From Pseudomonadota bacterium (GTDB lineage Bacteria; SZUA-182; DTGQ01), in NCBI GenBank assembly GCA_030625085.1, contig DAOURK010000007.1, positions 1 through 64,000 on the forward strand: a stretch of 64,000 bases of DNA, given 5' to 3'. Within the stretch, counting starts at the first letter, position 1, and each line of letters opens with the position of its first letter. Positions 29,143-37,483 of the stretch are shown in pieces. The translations under genes and the position numbers were made by a program. Under the pieces are notes generated by a model. It was not told where the DNA came from, made no database searches, and saw only the letters and a list, made by a program, of their open reading frames with translations.

Positions 29143-30207
29143 ATGAATAATCAACAGATTCGTCCTATCACTTTTGGTAAGCGAGAAATTGTTTTTCAGA
29201 AGGGGATGGGTCCTCTCTTGTTCCTTTTAGAAGTTGACCCCTATCATTTTTATGCTTGCTGGGAGATATCGCCTGAGGAATTATCCATTATTATTGATCA
29301 AATAGGAGGATTTTTCCATCAGAGTCAATTGATTTTGAGAGTTTATGAGGGTAATAATTTTAAAAATGATAAAGTAGAGATTGGGTCATATTTCGAGGTT
29401 TTTGTAGATGGCTGGAAGAATAAATGGTACATTGAAATATCCAAGCCTCATACTTCCTATTTTGTAGAATTGGGGTTGAAAGCTTCGACCTCGGACGATT
29501 TTTATGTAATTAAACGCTCAAATGTTATTAAGACTCCTCAAAATACAATGTCTTCCAATAAGCAAGAACAGTGGATACAGGTTCTTGGAGAGTATGAAGA
29601 GGTAAATATGGTAAAGGGCGATCAAAAATCAGCCAAAGGCATCTCATTAGATCGGGCAGTAATAGATCGAAAAATAATTCAAGAATATTATAAGAATTTA
29701 TGGCAAAGAGACTGGCGGGAAATCTCACCAGAGTGGGCGGAAAAAGGACAAATAATCGGCCAAGGGGCACAGGAAAATATAACCGGCTTTGGTTTTGTTA
29801 CCAAAGATAATCCTGGTTTTCCCCCTGAGACCGGCAACTCAGCAAAAACAGAAAATCTGAGCAGTTATTTGCCTTGGAGCAGTTATAATCTTTCCTCTGA
29901 AATACCGAGCAGTTTCAGCAGCTTTTCCCTGTTGAGCAGTTGGCAACCTGAAGAAAATGCCGATCCAAACAGGTCCTTTCAATATGGTACTGATCTGGTG
30001 GTTTATGGGAAGACGCAGCCGGAGGCAGTTTTATATATTGATGGAGATAAGGTTGAGATTCAAGCGGATGGGACTTTTTCCTGGCGATTAAATCTTAGTC
30101 GGGAAGGCCACTATCAAATCCCTTTGCAGGTTGTTTTTCAAGGTGGAGAAGAGATTTGTGAGTTCATCCCTTTTCATATTCAAAAAAGTAAAAAAAATGG
30201 AGATTAA
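29143..30207 (+). CDS. DUF4912 domain protein
   Basis: 354 residues. The N-terminal half carries the DUF4912 pattern (LEVDPYHFYACWEISPEEL near residue 30, RVYEG, and SYFVELGLK). The second half is low-complexity Ser-rich (about 225-270) and ends in a second small beta domain (DLVVYGKTQPEAVLYIDGDKVEI) that looks like a bacterial Ig or transthyretin-like fold. No signal peptide is visible. The stop codon directly abuts the ATG of the GH57 gene, so the two are translated together. DUF4912 genes are often found beside GH57 glucan-branching enzymes, but the biochemical role is unknown to me. Confidence 0.7.
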   Translation: MNNQQIRPITFGKREIVFQKGMGPLLFLLEVDPYHFYACWEISPEELSIIIDQIGGFFHQSQLILRVYEGNNFKNDKVEIGSYFEVFVDGWKNKWYIEISKPHTSYFVELGLKASTSDDFYVIKRSNVIKTPQNTMSSNKQEQWIQVLGEYEEVNMVKGDQKSAKGISLDRAVIDRKIIQEYYKNLWQRDWREISPEWAEKGQIIGQGAQENITGFGFVTKDNPGFPPETGNSAKTENLSSYLPWSSYNLSSEIPSSFSSFSLLSSWQPEENADPNRSFQYGTDLVVYGKTQPEAVLYIDGDKVEIQADGTFSWRLNLSREGHYQIPLQVVFQGGEEICEFIPFHIQKSKKNGD

Positions 30208-31827
30208 ATGGAGCCTCAAGTCTATTTATGTTTGGTGCTTCACGCCCATCTACCCTATGTAAGACATCTTGAACAAGAGGAATGCTTGGAAGAGCGATGG
30301 CTTTATGAAGCTATAAATGAAAGTTATCTTCCTCTGCTCCAGGTATTAGAAAATTTTGTTGAAGATGCTATTGATTTCAGACTTACTCTTTCACTTAGTC
30401 CCACCCTTATTTCAATGCTTACTGATCCCTTACTTCAAGAAAGGTTTATAAGTTACCTGGATAAATGTATCGAGTTGGCGGAAAAAGAAGTCCGCAGAAA
30501 TAAATACCATCCGCAATTAAGCCATTTATCTTTGATGTATTATGAAAAATTTACCTCCAATAAGAAGCGTTTTGAGCAGAAGTATCATCGAAATCTTGTT
30601 TCGGGTTTTAAAAAATTTCAAGATATGGGAAAGGTACAGATTATTATCTGCCCGGCAACCCACGGGTATTTGCCTTTGTTAAAAATGAATTCATCTTCGG
30701 TGCAGGCCCAAATTGAGGTGGCGCTTCACTATTATCAAAACATTTTTGCTCAATCTGTCCAGGGTATATGGTTGCCTGAATGCGGGTATTATGAAGGTCT
30801 GGATGAGATATTGCGATCCTATGGTCTGCGATTTTTCTTTTTAGACACACACGGTTTTCAATGTGCGAATCCGAGTCCCAAGTATGCTGTATATGCTCCT
30901 ATTTATTGTCCATCAGGAGTGGCTGCTTTTGGTCGGGATCAAAGATCAGCTCGACGGGTATGGAGCTCAAAACATGGTTATCCCGGAGATTCGAATTATC
31001 GGGAATTTTATCGTGATCTTGGGCATGAACTGGATTATGAATATATTAGGCCTTATATTCACCAGGATGTCCGGGTGGATACCGGCCTTAAATATTATCG
31101 GATTACCGGTCAAACAGAGTCTAAGGAATTTTATCATCCTCAAAATGCTTTAGCCAAGGCTCGGGAACATGCCGATGATTTTTTTGAATCTCAGCTTGGC
31201 TATGGACTTTACCTAAGGCAAAAGATGGCTCGTTCTCCCTTGCTTGTTGCTCCTTATGATGCGGAATTATTCGGACACTGGTGGTATGAAGGCCCTGAAT
31301 GGCTTAATTTTTTGATTCGCCGTTGTGCTAAACAAAAAGATTCCTTGAAGATGATAACCCCTTCGGAATATCTTCAGGAATTTCCCACCAATCAGGTTTC
31401 TCAGCCTGCTGCCTCCAGTTGGGGGTGGAAGGGATTTAATGAAATGTGGCTTAATAATTCCAATGATTGGATTTATGCACCTCTCTATAGGGCCGGGCAG
31501 TCAATGGAATCAATGGCCGATAAGTTTGCCGGCCAAAATGGGTTAGTTCGGAGGGCCCTGAATCAGGCCGGGCGTGAACTATTGCTGGCCCAAAGCAGTG
31601 ATTGGGCTTTTATCATCCGAACCAATACCATGGCTCGATACGCCACTGAACGAACTGTTACCCATCTTAACCGATTTGATAAGCTCTGTCGGCAAATTCG
31701 CAGCCAAACTATCGACCCTGGATATTTACAATCAGTTGAGAAAATCAATAACCTTTTTCCCGACCTTGATTTTGAAGCATTTCGAAGTACTTATAACCCG
31801 GACAAGCCGGAGTCAAAAAATAAATAA
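30208..31827 (+). CDS. GH57 family 1,4-alpha-glucan branching enzyme
   Basis: 539 residues. It introduces alpha-1,6 branches into glycogen-like glucans in the cytoplasm. GH57 motifs: LHAHLPYVRH at the N-terminus, the nucleophile E191 in GIWLPECGY, and the acid/base D351 in APYDAELFGHWWYEGP. The C-terminal helical domain (AAASSWGW-like PAASSWGWKG, then LNQAGRELLLAQSSDWAF) is the DUF1957 region specific to branching enzymes. It follows the DUF4912 gene with no gap and has GGAG upstream. The last residues (NPDKPES) are encoded by a copy of the CCGGACAAGCCGG repeat, so the tail is probably an acquired extension. Confidence 0.9.
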   Translation: MEPQVYLCLVLHAHLPYVRHLEQEECLEERWLYEAINESYLPLLQVLENFVEDAIDFRLTLSLSPTLISMLTDPLLQERFISYLDKCIELAEKEVRRNKYHPQLSHLSLMYYEKFTSNKKRFEQKYHRNLVSGFKKFQDMGKVQIIICPATHGYLPLLKMNSSSVQAQIEVALHYYQNIFAQSVQGIWLPECGYYEGLDEILRSYGLRFFFLDTHGFQCANPSPKYAVYAPIYCPSGVAAFGRDQRSARRVWSSKHGYPGDSNYREFYRDLGHELDYEYIRPYIHQDVRVDTGLKYYRITGQTESKEFYHPQNALAKAREHADDFFESQLGYGLYLRQKMARSPLLVAPYDAELFGHWWYEGPEWLNFLIRRCAKQKDSLKMITPSEYLQEFPTNQVSQPAASSWGWKGFNEMWLNNSNDWIYAPLYRAGQSMESMADKFAGQNGLVRRALNQAGRELLLAQSSDWAFIIRTNTMARYATERTVTHLNRFDKLCRQIRSQTIDPGYLQSVEKINNLFPDLDFEAFRSTYNPDKPESKNK

Positions 31828-31834
31828 AATTTTT

Positions 31835-31919
31835 ACCATGAAAACACATTTTGAGAAATAGACTTTACTGAAAAAGTCAGATTTTTCATCCTCGAGGGTG
31901 AACAACTCATTCATGAGTG
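31835..31919 (-). repeat. 85-bp dispersed repeat, copy 1 (inverted relative to 42157)
   Basis: Reverse-complement match over the full 85 bp to 42157-42241, with roughly ten mismatches. It contains GACTTTACTGAAAAAGTC, a small stem-loop. It lies 8 bp after the GH57 stop codon. Confidence 0.7.
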
Positions 31920-31921
31920 TT

Positions 31922-31960
31922 TACTACAAAGACACGAAGGCCACGAAGTGAAAATAAAAT
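31922..31960. repeat. ACAAAGACACGAAGGCCACGAAG repeat relative
   Basis: Short stretch with spaced ACAAAG / ACGAAG / ACGAAG units, similar to 58139-58185 and to the AAACCACAAAG family. It lies directly after the 85-bp repeat. Confidence 0.4.
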
Positions 31961-31975
31961 CAGCGCTATGGTAAA

Positions 31976-33049
31976 TTATTTTATTATTCTCAGGCAGCAC
32001 TGATCTAGCCAGGATTTAAGCTCCTCATTGTTGGCCGGTGCGTAACCAAGACAATTGCGCCAGATTTTCGGACTTTCCATACAAAAATATACAAAGCATT
32101 TAGGGTCCCTTTGTCGAATCCAGGAGATCATCTTAGAGTAAATTTCCTGGCGAATAATTTCCAGATAACGCATCTTTCCATCTAATCCACGGATGAACTC
32201 TTCATAAATAATTCGGCTATGCGGGAATTTTTCCTGAATGATTGGCTTTGATTTCGGCATAAAGCGAAAGCAGCCCATGCTAATCCAGGTGATATGGGAG
32301 GGCTTAATGGTTGAGAATAGCATATCAATGGTTTTTTGATATTCTTTTTCCCAACCGGGGTAAAAGATAATTGGATCAAAGTGGAAAGCCAATTTGTAAC
32401 CCAAGTTTTGGCATTTTTGAGCAGCTAAAAGACGCTGCTCAATGGAGGGCGCCCCCAATTCTTCTTCTTTTGCTATTCGTGAGGAATTCAGCGACCAGGC
32501 AATAATGGTTTTCCCCTGGTGGTCTAAGTTTGCCAAGTTATGGATAGTATCGGTTTTGGTTTTTAATTCAAGGTATGCTTTTTGTTGGCGGGCAAAATAA
32601 GGAACAAGAATTTTGCTTAATTCAGTGATGTGATCCAAAACCAGGCTATCGGTAAATTCTCCGGTGCCGATGCGAAAAATTTGCCCTGGAAATTGGGTGA
32701 ATAGCCTATCCAATTCTTCAAACATTTCATTTAGATTAGCGTGAATAGTCAAAGCCGGATATTCCAAATAAGATTGCAAAATACAGTAAGTGCAAGATAG
32801 TGGACAGTTCAGGCCAATGTTTAGAATTTTATACAGACAACAAAGATAGTTTGATGTACCCGGACAAGGCTTAAAAAAATTCCCCTTGTTGCGGGTTATT
32901 ACCAGATTATTTTTTTCTTGCAGATAGGGAGAATCTTTGTTTATATTGCAGTATTCTATAGGAATAGATGGGCAGTTATGAATGATAATTTTTACCAACG
33001 AGGAAGAGCGAACCTCTGGTGAGATGATAATTTTTTGAGGTTGATACAT
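31976..33049 (-). CDS. SPL-family radical SAM protein (spore photoproduct lyase-like)
   Basis: 357 residues. The radical SAM cluster motif is C82-x3-C86-x2-C89 (NCPLSCTYC), as in spore photoproduct lyase. The TIM-barrel elements RIGTGEFTDSLVLD and AWSLNSSRIAKEEE-type sequence are typical of the SplB group. Cys-rich N- and C-terminal parts (CCLYK, CFVYFCMES, CLGYAP) surround the core. This organism need not sporulate: SPL-like proteins occur widely in non-sporulating anaerobes, where the substrate is not established. It is the last gene after the GT2 and ParB-like genes, separated from the latter by 270 bp that include a repeat. Confidence 0.82.
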   Translation of the reverse strand: MYQPQKIIISPEVRSSSLVKIIIHNCPSIPIEYCNINKDSPYLQEKNNLVITRNKGNFFKPCPGTSNYLCCLYKILNIGLNCPLSCTYCILQSYLEYPALTIHANLNEMFEELDRLFTQFPGQIFRIGTGEFTDSLVLDHITELSKILVPYFARQQKAYLELKTKTDTIHNLANLDHQGKTIIAWSLNSSRIAKEEELGAPSIEQRLLAAQKCQNLGYKLAFHFDPIIFYPGWEKEYQKTIDMLFSTIKPSHITWISMGCFRFMPKSKPIIQEKFPHSRIIYEEFIRGLDGKMRYLEIIRQEIYSKMISWIRQRDPKCFVYFCMESPKIWRNCLGYAPANNEELKSWLDQCCLRIIK

Positions 33050-33135
33050 TTTTTATACCTTAATTTTGCAATTTTTCATTGTTTGCAGCAGAAAATATTT
33101 TTGATGCATTCGCAAAAAGTCCTTTTGGGGAAATT

Positions 33136-33240
33136 TGTAATTTCGACCTCAGAGAGAAATCATAAGTTTTTCAACATGTTGTGCGATAAAGATTTCTCAC
33201 AGGAGTACAGTGAACTTAGTGAATCTGTTCGAAATGACAT
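33136..33240. repeat. Diverged TGTCATTTC...GAAATGACA element
   Basis: Begins TGTAATTTCGACC, has inner arms AGAAATCAT / AAAGATTTCTC and ends TTCGAAATGACA, the same layout as 3790-3867 but with a longer loop. It sits between the SPL and ParB-like genes. Confidence 0.5.
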
Positions 33241-33319
33241 TTAAATGAGACTTTTTATGAGATCATCATTTTTATCTTGTCACGAAAATTATTTCCTTTT
33301 TTTGTTGTCGGCAAGAGGT

Positions 33320-34315
33320 TTAGGACTTAATAATGGTTTGAAACTTTTGATTTTTAGCCAATTTATGTAAAAAATTGGCCTTTTGTTCAAATTCTGAAAA
33401 ATCAGCAAATTTTAGTTCAAATTTATAGTTTCCATGTTCAAAATAAGCTGGTGGATATAATTCAAGATGATCCGGCAGTCGAAGGGTTTTTTTCTCTTGG
33501 GCAAATTCATGTTCCTTAGTTGTCAATCTCGGATATCGTTTCTTTCGCAAATAGATTCTAAGGGAAAGGGCTTTTTGTCGCTGATCCTGATCCTTGGACA
33601 GAATGTCCAAGATCAATTGATCGGTTAAAATTTTTTTGACGCGTATGTGATCCCGCAGAGAAATTTCTTGTATATATTCCAGTACCTCGAATTGTTGACT
33701 TGTGGTAAATGGTAATTGCTGCAAAAAGCGATAGATTTGAATTCTTTCAGGAGCGGGCAATTTGACTAATCGCAAAGCCATCTCCGGATTGATTTTCTCT
33801 GCGGCCAAATCCTGAGCAATATCTTTCTCTAAATCCGCCAATTGAATAATTCTTGAAAATGCCTTTTCGTTTTGCGGTAGGCCGAGCAGGGGGAGATAGT
33901 CCTTGATAATTTTTTTTTCCGGAAAGAAAGAAAGCAGTTTTTTGATAATTTTAGCTTGCTCCATGCTATTTGGTTTCTTATGACTTAAAAATAAGGAGAG
34001 GCTGAATAGGTAAACCTTCTGATCTTGCATAGAATATGGAAGGACTCTGCTTGATATAGTAGAACATCCCATTGATTGACAGGCCAAAAAGCGGTTAGCT
34101 CCATGAACAATAAATATGTTTCCCTTTTTTGTCTTTTGGACAATGATTGGAGCAAAAAGTCCATATTGTTTGATACAACTGATAAGTTCCCTTTGACGAT
34201 TATTGGCGTTGGTGTGTGAAAAGGGATACTGTATGATATAAGGTTGATGTTCCAGGTTAACCTTATCCATTTCAATATCCATAGGCTGTAAGGTAAGGGA
34301 GATGTTATTTTGCAT
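33320..34315 (-). CDS. ParB/Srx-fold N-terminal domain protein
   Basis: 331 residues. Residues about 15-110 match the ParB N-terminal fold (ELISCIKQYGLFAPIIV, then VHGANRFLACQSMG), where ParB proteins have a DGxRR/HRR-like box; here it is HGANRF. The middle is helical and may act like the ParB helix-turn-helix. The C-terminus is basic. No parA is nearby, so a chromosome-partition role is not supported. The gene shares 11 bp with the upstream glycosyltransferase gene and precedes the SPL gene, so a link with the radical SAM protein is plausible. Confidence 0.7.
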   Translation of the reverse strand: MQNNISLTLQPMDIEMDKVNLEHQPYIIQYPFSHTNANNRQRELISCIKQYGLFAPIIVQKTKKGNIFIVHGANRFLACQSMGCSTISSRVLPYSMQDQKVYLFSLSLFLSHKKPNSMEQAKIIKKLLSFFPEKKIIKDYLPLLGLPQNEKAFSRIIQLADLEKDIAQDLAAEKINPEMALRLVKLPAPERIQIYRFLQQLPFTTSQQFEVLEYIQEISLRDHIRVKKILTDQLILDILSKDQDQRQKALSLRIYLRKKRYPRLTTKEHEFAQEKKTLRLPDHLELYPPAYFEHGNYKFELKFADFSEFEQKANFLHKLAKNQKFQTIIKS

Positions 34316-35216
34316 TTTCTGTTTCCTTTAGAGTATGGTGAAGGAAAAAAGGTGACTGTAAAAGCTTTTGAAAATCATCAGTACCTATTTTACTGTCAAT
34401 TTTTTCAGGTATTGAGAGAAAAAATGTTCTTTCATCTTCTTTTTGATGGTGCAAACATCCACTGCCATATACCCCACATTTTTTTTTCAATGCTTCTTTG
34501 GCAGCTTTCATTTGGAGAGAAGTTAGGTCCCCTTGGCTAATAACTTTAAGGAGAGCCTTGATTCTTAATTTGTCCAGCCCAACATACTTTTGTGATAACT
34601 GATCTTTATGTCCCCCCCGTTTAATAATGAGGCGATCTTCCAGATAACCGATAGGAAAACGGCAACCAATTCGAAGCCACAAATCATAATCCTCACAGGC
34701 TGGAAAAGATTCATCAAAATAGCCGGTCTGGTCCAGGATTTGCCGAGACACCATAATAGATGAGGCGCTAATAAGGCAAAGAGGAAGTAATTTATCAAAG
34801 ATATAGCCGGAAAATTTTTTATGTTTTGATTTTTGATTTAACCACGATCCATCTCGCAACCACGTTTCGTTGGTATAAACAATTTGATACCCTGAGTTTT
34901 TTTGTAAAAAGGTGATTTGAGAGGATAATTTTTTATTTTCCCATAGATCGTCTGAATCCAAAAAACAGATTAATTTTCCTGAAGAATTCCTAATGCCGGT
35001 ATTTCGTGCCGCACTTATCCCTTTATTTGAAGTATGGCGAATGTAAGTTAAAAGGTGATGATAAGGTTGAATTTTTTTCCAGGTGTTATCCGTTGATCCA
35101 TCATCAATGAGGAAGAGTTCAAAGTCCTGGTAATCTTGGGCTAAAATACTTTGGATGGCTTCGGGAAGAAACCTATCTCGGTTATAGGTAGTAAGGATAA
35201 CACTAACTGTAGACAT
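34305..35216 (-). CDS. Family 2 glycosyltransferase
   Basis: 303 residues with the GT-A fold start MSTVSVILTTYNRDRFLPEA, the nucleotide-binding stretch LFLIDDGSTDNTW, the DxD region CFLDSDDLWE and the acceptor-side ED motif ACEDYDLWLRIG. It transfers a sugar from a nucleotide donor, probably onto an envelope glycan. Acceptor and donor are unknown. It overlaps the ParB-like gene by 11 bp. Confidence 0.9.
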   Translation of the reverse strand: MSTVSVILTTYNRDRFLPEAIQSILAQDYQDFELFLIDDGSTDNTWKKIQPYHHLLTYIRHTSNKGISAARNTGIRNSSGKLICFLDSDDLWENKKLSSQITFLQKNSGYQIVYTNETWLRDGSWLNQKSKHKKFSGYIFDKLLPLCLISASSIMVSRQILDQTGYFDESFPACEDYDLWLRIGCRFPIGYLEDRLIIKRGGHKDQLSQKYVGLDKLRIKALLKVISQGDLTSLQMKAAKEALKKKCGVYGSGCLHHQKEDERTFFLSIPEKIDSKIGTDDFQKLLQSPFFLHHTLKETENAK

Positions 35217-35587
35217 CTCGTATAATTTAATTAGAATTTTTAGATAATTACAACAAAAAAGATTGGCTCCAGGCTATACCAGGATTCAATAAAGAGTATA
35301 TATGAAATCAGGTAAATTGCAATACAAAATTTTAGCAATAATGAACAACGATTTGTTTTCTTTGTTTATTGGAATCGTCCTTGCGTATAAGATGCAGCGT
35401 GCATTAGATAAACTTTTAGTTTGCAATGATCGGGCAGTCTACCAGCGCAGAAAGTAAAAGGCCATCAGCAAGGATGCTGATGGCCTTAATGAAAGCTGTT
35501 TACATCAGGGATATATTTTTGTTTCCATAGCATGTTGATAACTGAATACTAGAATATGTCGCTAGTTTCAGTAAATCTATAGAGAAC
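35217..35587. other. Intergenic region with minus-strand terminator
   Basis: 371 bp between the GT2 start and the 3' end of the Gly/Tyr-repeat gene. It holds the hairpin at 35458-35487. I see no other gene. Confidence 0.55.
35452..35487 (-). terminator. Rho-independent terminator of the Gly/Tyr-repeat gene
   Basis: On the minus strand AAGGCCATCAGC pairs with GCTGATGGCCTT around a 6-nt loop and is followed by TTACTTT. The 12-bp stem lies about 100 bp after the stop codon at 35588. Confidence 0.7.
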
Positions 35588-35947
35588 TTAGCCGTATAAT
35601 CCACCATAAAAACTACCGCCGTACAAGCTACCGCCATATAAGCTACTGCCGTAATACCCACCGTAATATGGCCAGTAATATCCGCCGTACAAGCTACTAC
35701 CGTACAGCCCACAAAATAGGCTATTAGATTTTGCGCTTATACATTCACTGGATTTCAGTTCCCATGATGCAGCCTTAGCTATTTTTTGAGACAGAGTTTC
35801 ACCTTCAAACACTATGGTAGTGGAATATGTATAATTATAGTGAGCATTGAGGTCACCGTATAAAGCCTCTACTTTTTTAACGCTAAAAAATAGTAAAGAG
35901 AAAATCATGGAAAAAACTAAAACGATACTTATAGAATAATTGTTCAT
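35588..35947 (-). CDS. Small secreted Gly/Tyr-repeat protein
   Basis: 119 residues. A hydrophobic segment at about 6-22 ends in KKVEA, a plausible signal-peptidase I site. A middle domain of about 60 residues has two cysteines (SSECIS, LFCGLY). The last 40 residues are nearly pure Gly, Tyr, Ser and Leu in repeats of GSSLYGG / GGYYG. I start at ATG 35947, which has GGAGGT 7 nt upstream; a duplicated stretch just upstream repeats GGAGG and ATG. I do not recognise the family. Such tails occur in surface, adhesive or amyloid-like proteins. Confidence 0.6.
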   Translation of the reverse strand: MNNYSISIVLVFSMIFSLLFFSVKKVEALYGDLNAHYNYTYSTTIVFEGETLSQKIAKAASWELKSSECISAKSNSLFCGLYGSSLYGGYYWPYYGGYYGSSLYGGSLYGGSFYGGLYG

Positions 35948-36609
35948 AGTCTTTACCTCCATAGTCTTTGCCTCCATTTAATCATAAAAATGTACGATAA
36001 CGACCATACTAACACTTTATTAAACAAGAAGTCGCAGGGGAATCATGAACATGTCATTGAAATAATGACTATTCCCCACATCAACTATGTCGCCTGAGCT
36101 CGTGGCGAATTTATTATTACTACTGAAGTCACTCTGAATTGTTTGTCGATTTCTGTCCATGGACAAAATTATATATCTTCAGCAGTTTGCTTTTCCTGAC
36201 ATTCAGTGTGGCTTCATGGGCCCTCATAGATAATAGTATTTAATACACTTAATACATGGCGAAATTAATTTTTATATTTTTTACTGTTCTATTTTACATA
36301 TAGACAATTAATCTTTCTTTTTGTCTCATGATATTTTTTTTCTTTATATTCAGCGAGGGAGCATAAATCAAGCTTTCTAAATTTCACCGCAGAGTACACA
36401 GAGAGCACAGAGTTTTTAAATGCGTTATTCCCGGTTTTTATTAATACTAATATAATGGTTTGTATTTATTCATAATTTTGTAGTTTTAATCAATTTGATA
36501 CTTGTTTTTGAAATTGAGAAGTGGTAAAATATTTTGTCTATATTAAGAGAAGATACTTATTAGATTTTTTATTATTAAGAGTCTCTAAAGGCAATGGTGG
36601 GTAATAATT
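35948..36609. other. Intergenic region upstream of the receiver-HisKA gene
   Basis: 662 bp, AT-rich, between divergent genes. It has a perfect 12-bp palindrome TGTCCATGGACA at 36155-36166, an ACCGCAGAGTACACAGAG-type repeat at 36383-36412 and a candidate promoter at 36502-36530. No gene or RNA is recognisable. Confidence 0.5.
36502..36530 (+). promoter_or_regulatory. Candidate sigma-70 promoter
   Basis: TTGTTT, a 17-nt spacer and TAAAAT. The -10 is good and the -35 is half-consensus. The start point would be about 70 nt before the gene at 36610. Confidence 0.3.
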
Positions 36610-37362
36610 GTGATTAATAATTACAGTGATGATCTTTATACAGATCGGGAGCAAGTTGAAGCCGAAAAAATTTTAATAGTGGAAGATAATGAAGATATAC
36701 GTATGTTATTGCAACGTATGCTTAAATCTAAAGGATATCAGGTAATTCTTGCTGAAAATGGGGATATTGCTTTACGAAGGGTCAGAGAAGAAGATCCGCA
36801 TCTGGTTTTGCTGGATTTATCCTTGCCGAAAATTGATGGTTACAGTGTGTGTAAAATGTTAAAGGGGTCTGAGAATACGAAATATATCCCCATTATTATT
36901 ATTACTTCCCATTCAAGTTTAAAAGAGAAAATAATGGGCCTTGAGCTTGGAGCCGACGACTATATTGTAAAACCCTTTCAGAAAGAGGAGGTCTTAGTCA
37001 GAGTTAAGTCATTATTAAAATTACATTCTTTGCATAAGCACCTTGTCCAAGCTGAAAAGTTGGCTACTCTGGCTCAAGTAGCGGTAAGTGTTAATCATGA
37101 AGTAAACAATCCTCTTTGTGCAATTTCAGCCAATGCGGAAATTATAAAAATTATGTTAAACAAGGGAGTTGATCTCGATAGAATAAATACTAAGATTGAG
37201 GTAATTCTCAATGAAGTGGATAGAATCAAGAGGGTGATTGAAAAATTATCCAGGGCTACCAAGGTAGTTAGTATGGAATATATATCAGGTATTCAAATGC
37301 TTGATATTGATCAGTCGATTGAGCAGATTAAAGAGAATAACTTAAAAAAATTAAAATTCTAA
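36610..37362 (+). CDS. Response regulator receiver fused to a HisKA domain without ATPase domain
   Basis: 250 residues. The receiver (about 19-135) has acidic E25/D26, the phosphoacceptor D69 in VLLDLSLPKIDGY, T99 and K121 (VKPF). A HisKA dimerisation domain follows with the H-box VNHEVNNPL (H163). The protein then ends after about 85 more residues, with no N, G1 or G2 box, so it cannot bind ATP as a kinase. It may be phosphorylated by, or pass phosphate to, another protein. The start is GTG 36610. Confidence 0.85.
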   Translation: MINNYSDDLYTDREQVEAEKILIVEDNEDIRMLLQRMLKSKGYQVILAENGDIALRRVREEDPHLVLLDLSLPKIDGYSVCKMLKGSENTKYIPIIIITSHSSLKEKIMGLELGADDYIVKPFQKEEVLVRVKSLLKLHSLHKHLVQAEKLATLAQVAVSVNHEVNNPLCAISANAEIIKIMLNKGVDLDRINTKIEVILNEVDRIKRVIEKLSRATKVVSMEYISGIQMLDIDQSIEQIKENNLKKLKF

Positions 37363-37403
37363 TATAGCGATATTTTTTTGACTGGAAAGTTTTTTCTTTA
37401 AGC

Positions 37404-37430
37404 TTGACTTTATAGGGTTTACAGTATAAA
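37404..37430 (+). promoter_or_regulatory. Candidate promoter of the ffh-rplS operon
   Basis: TTGACT at 37404-37409 and TATAAA at 37425-37430. The hexamers are good but the 15-nt spacer is short. It lies 54 nt before ffh. Confidence 0.35.
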
Positions 37431-37483
37431 CTGACCGCCAAAGAATATATATAAATAGAGAATATTTGTAAGGGGTTACCGGG

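Noticed and set aside
31976-33049. Evidence of sporulation from the SPL-like gene
   Set aside because: SPL-like radical SAM proteins are common in non-sporulating bacteria and no other spore genes are present.
33035-33244. Short plus-strand protein with sequence STSERN
   Set aside because: It is a translation of the palindromic repeat at 33136-33240; no ribosome-binding site, and the composition is not protein-like.
33320-34315. Chromosome or plasmid partition system
   Set aside because: There is a ParB-fold domain but no parA and no parS-like repeats nearby.
36155-36166. Perfect palindrome TGTCCATGGACA upstream of the receiver-HisKA gene
   Set aside because: It is over 400 bp from the gene and a single 12-bp palindrome is not enough to claim an operator.
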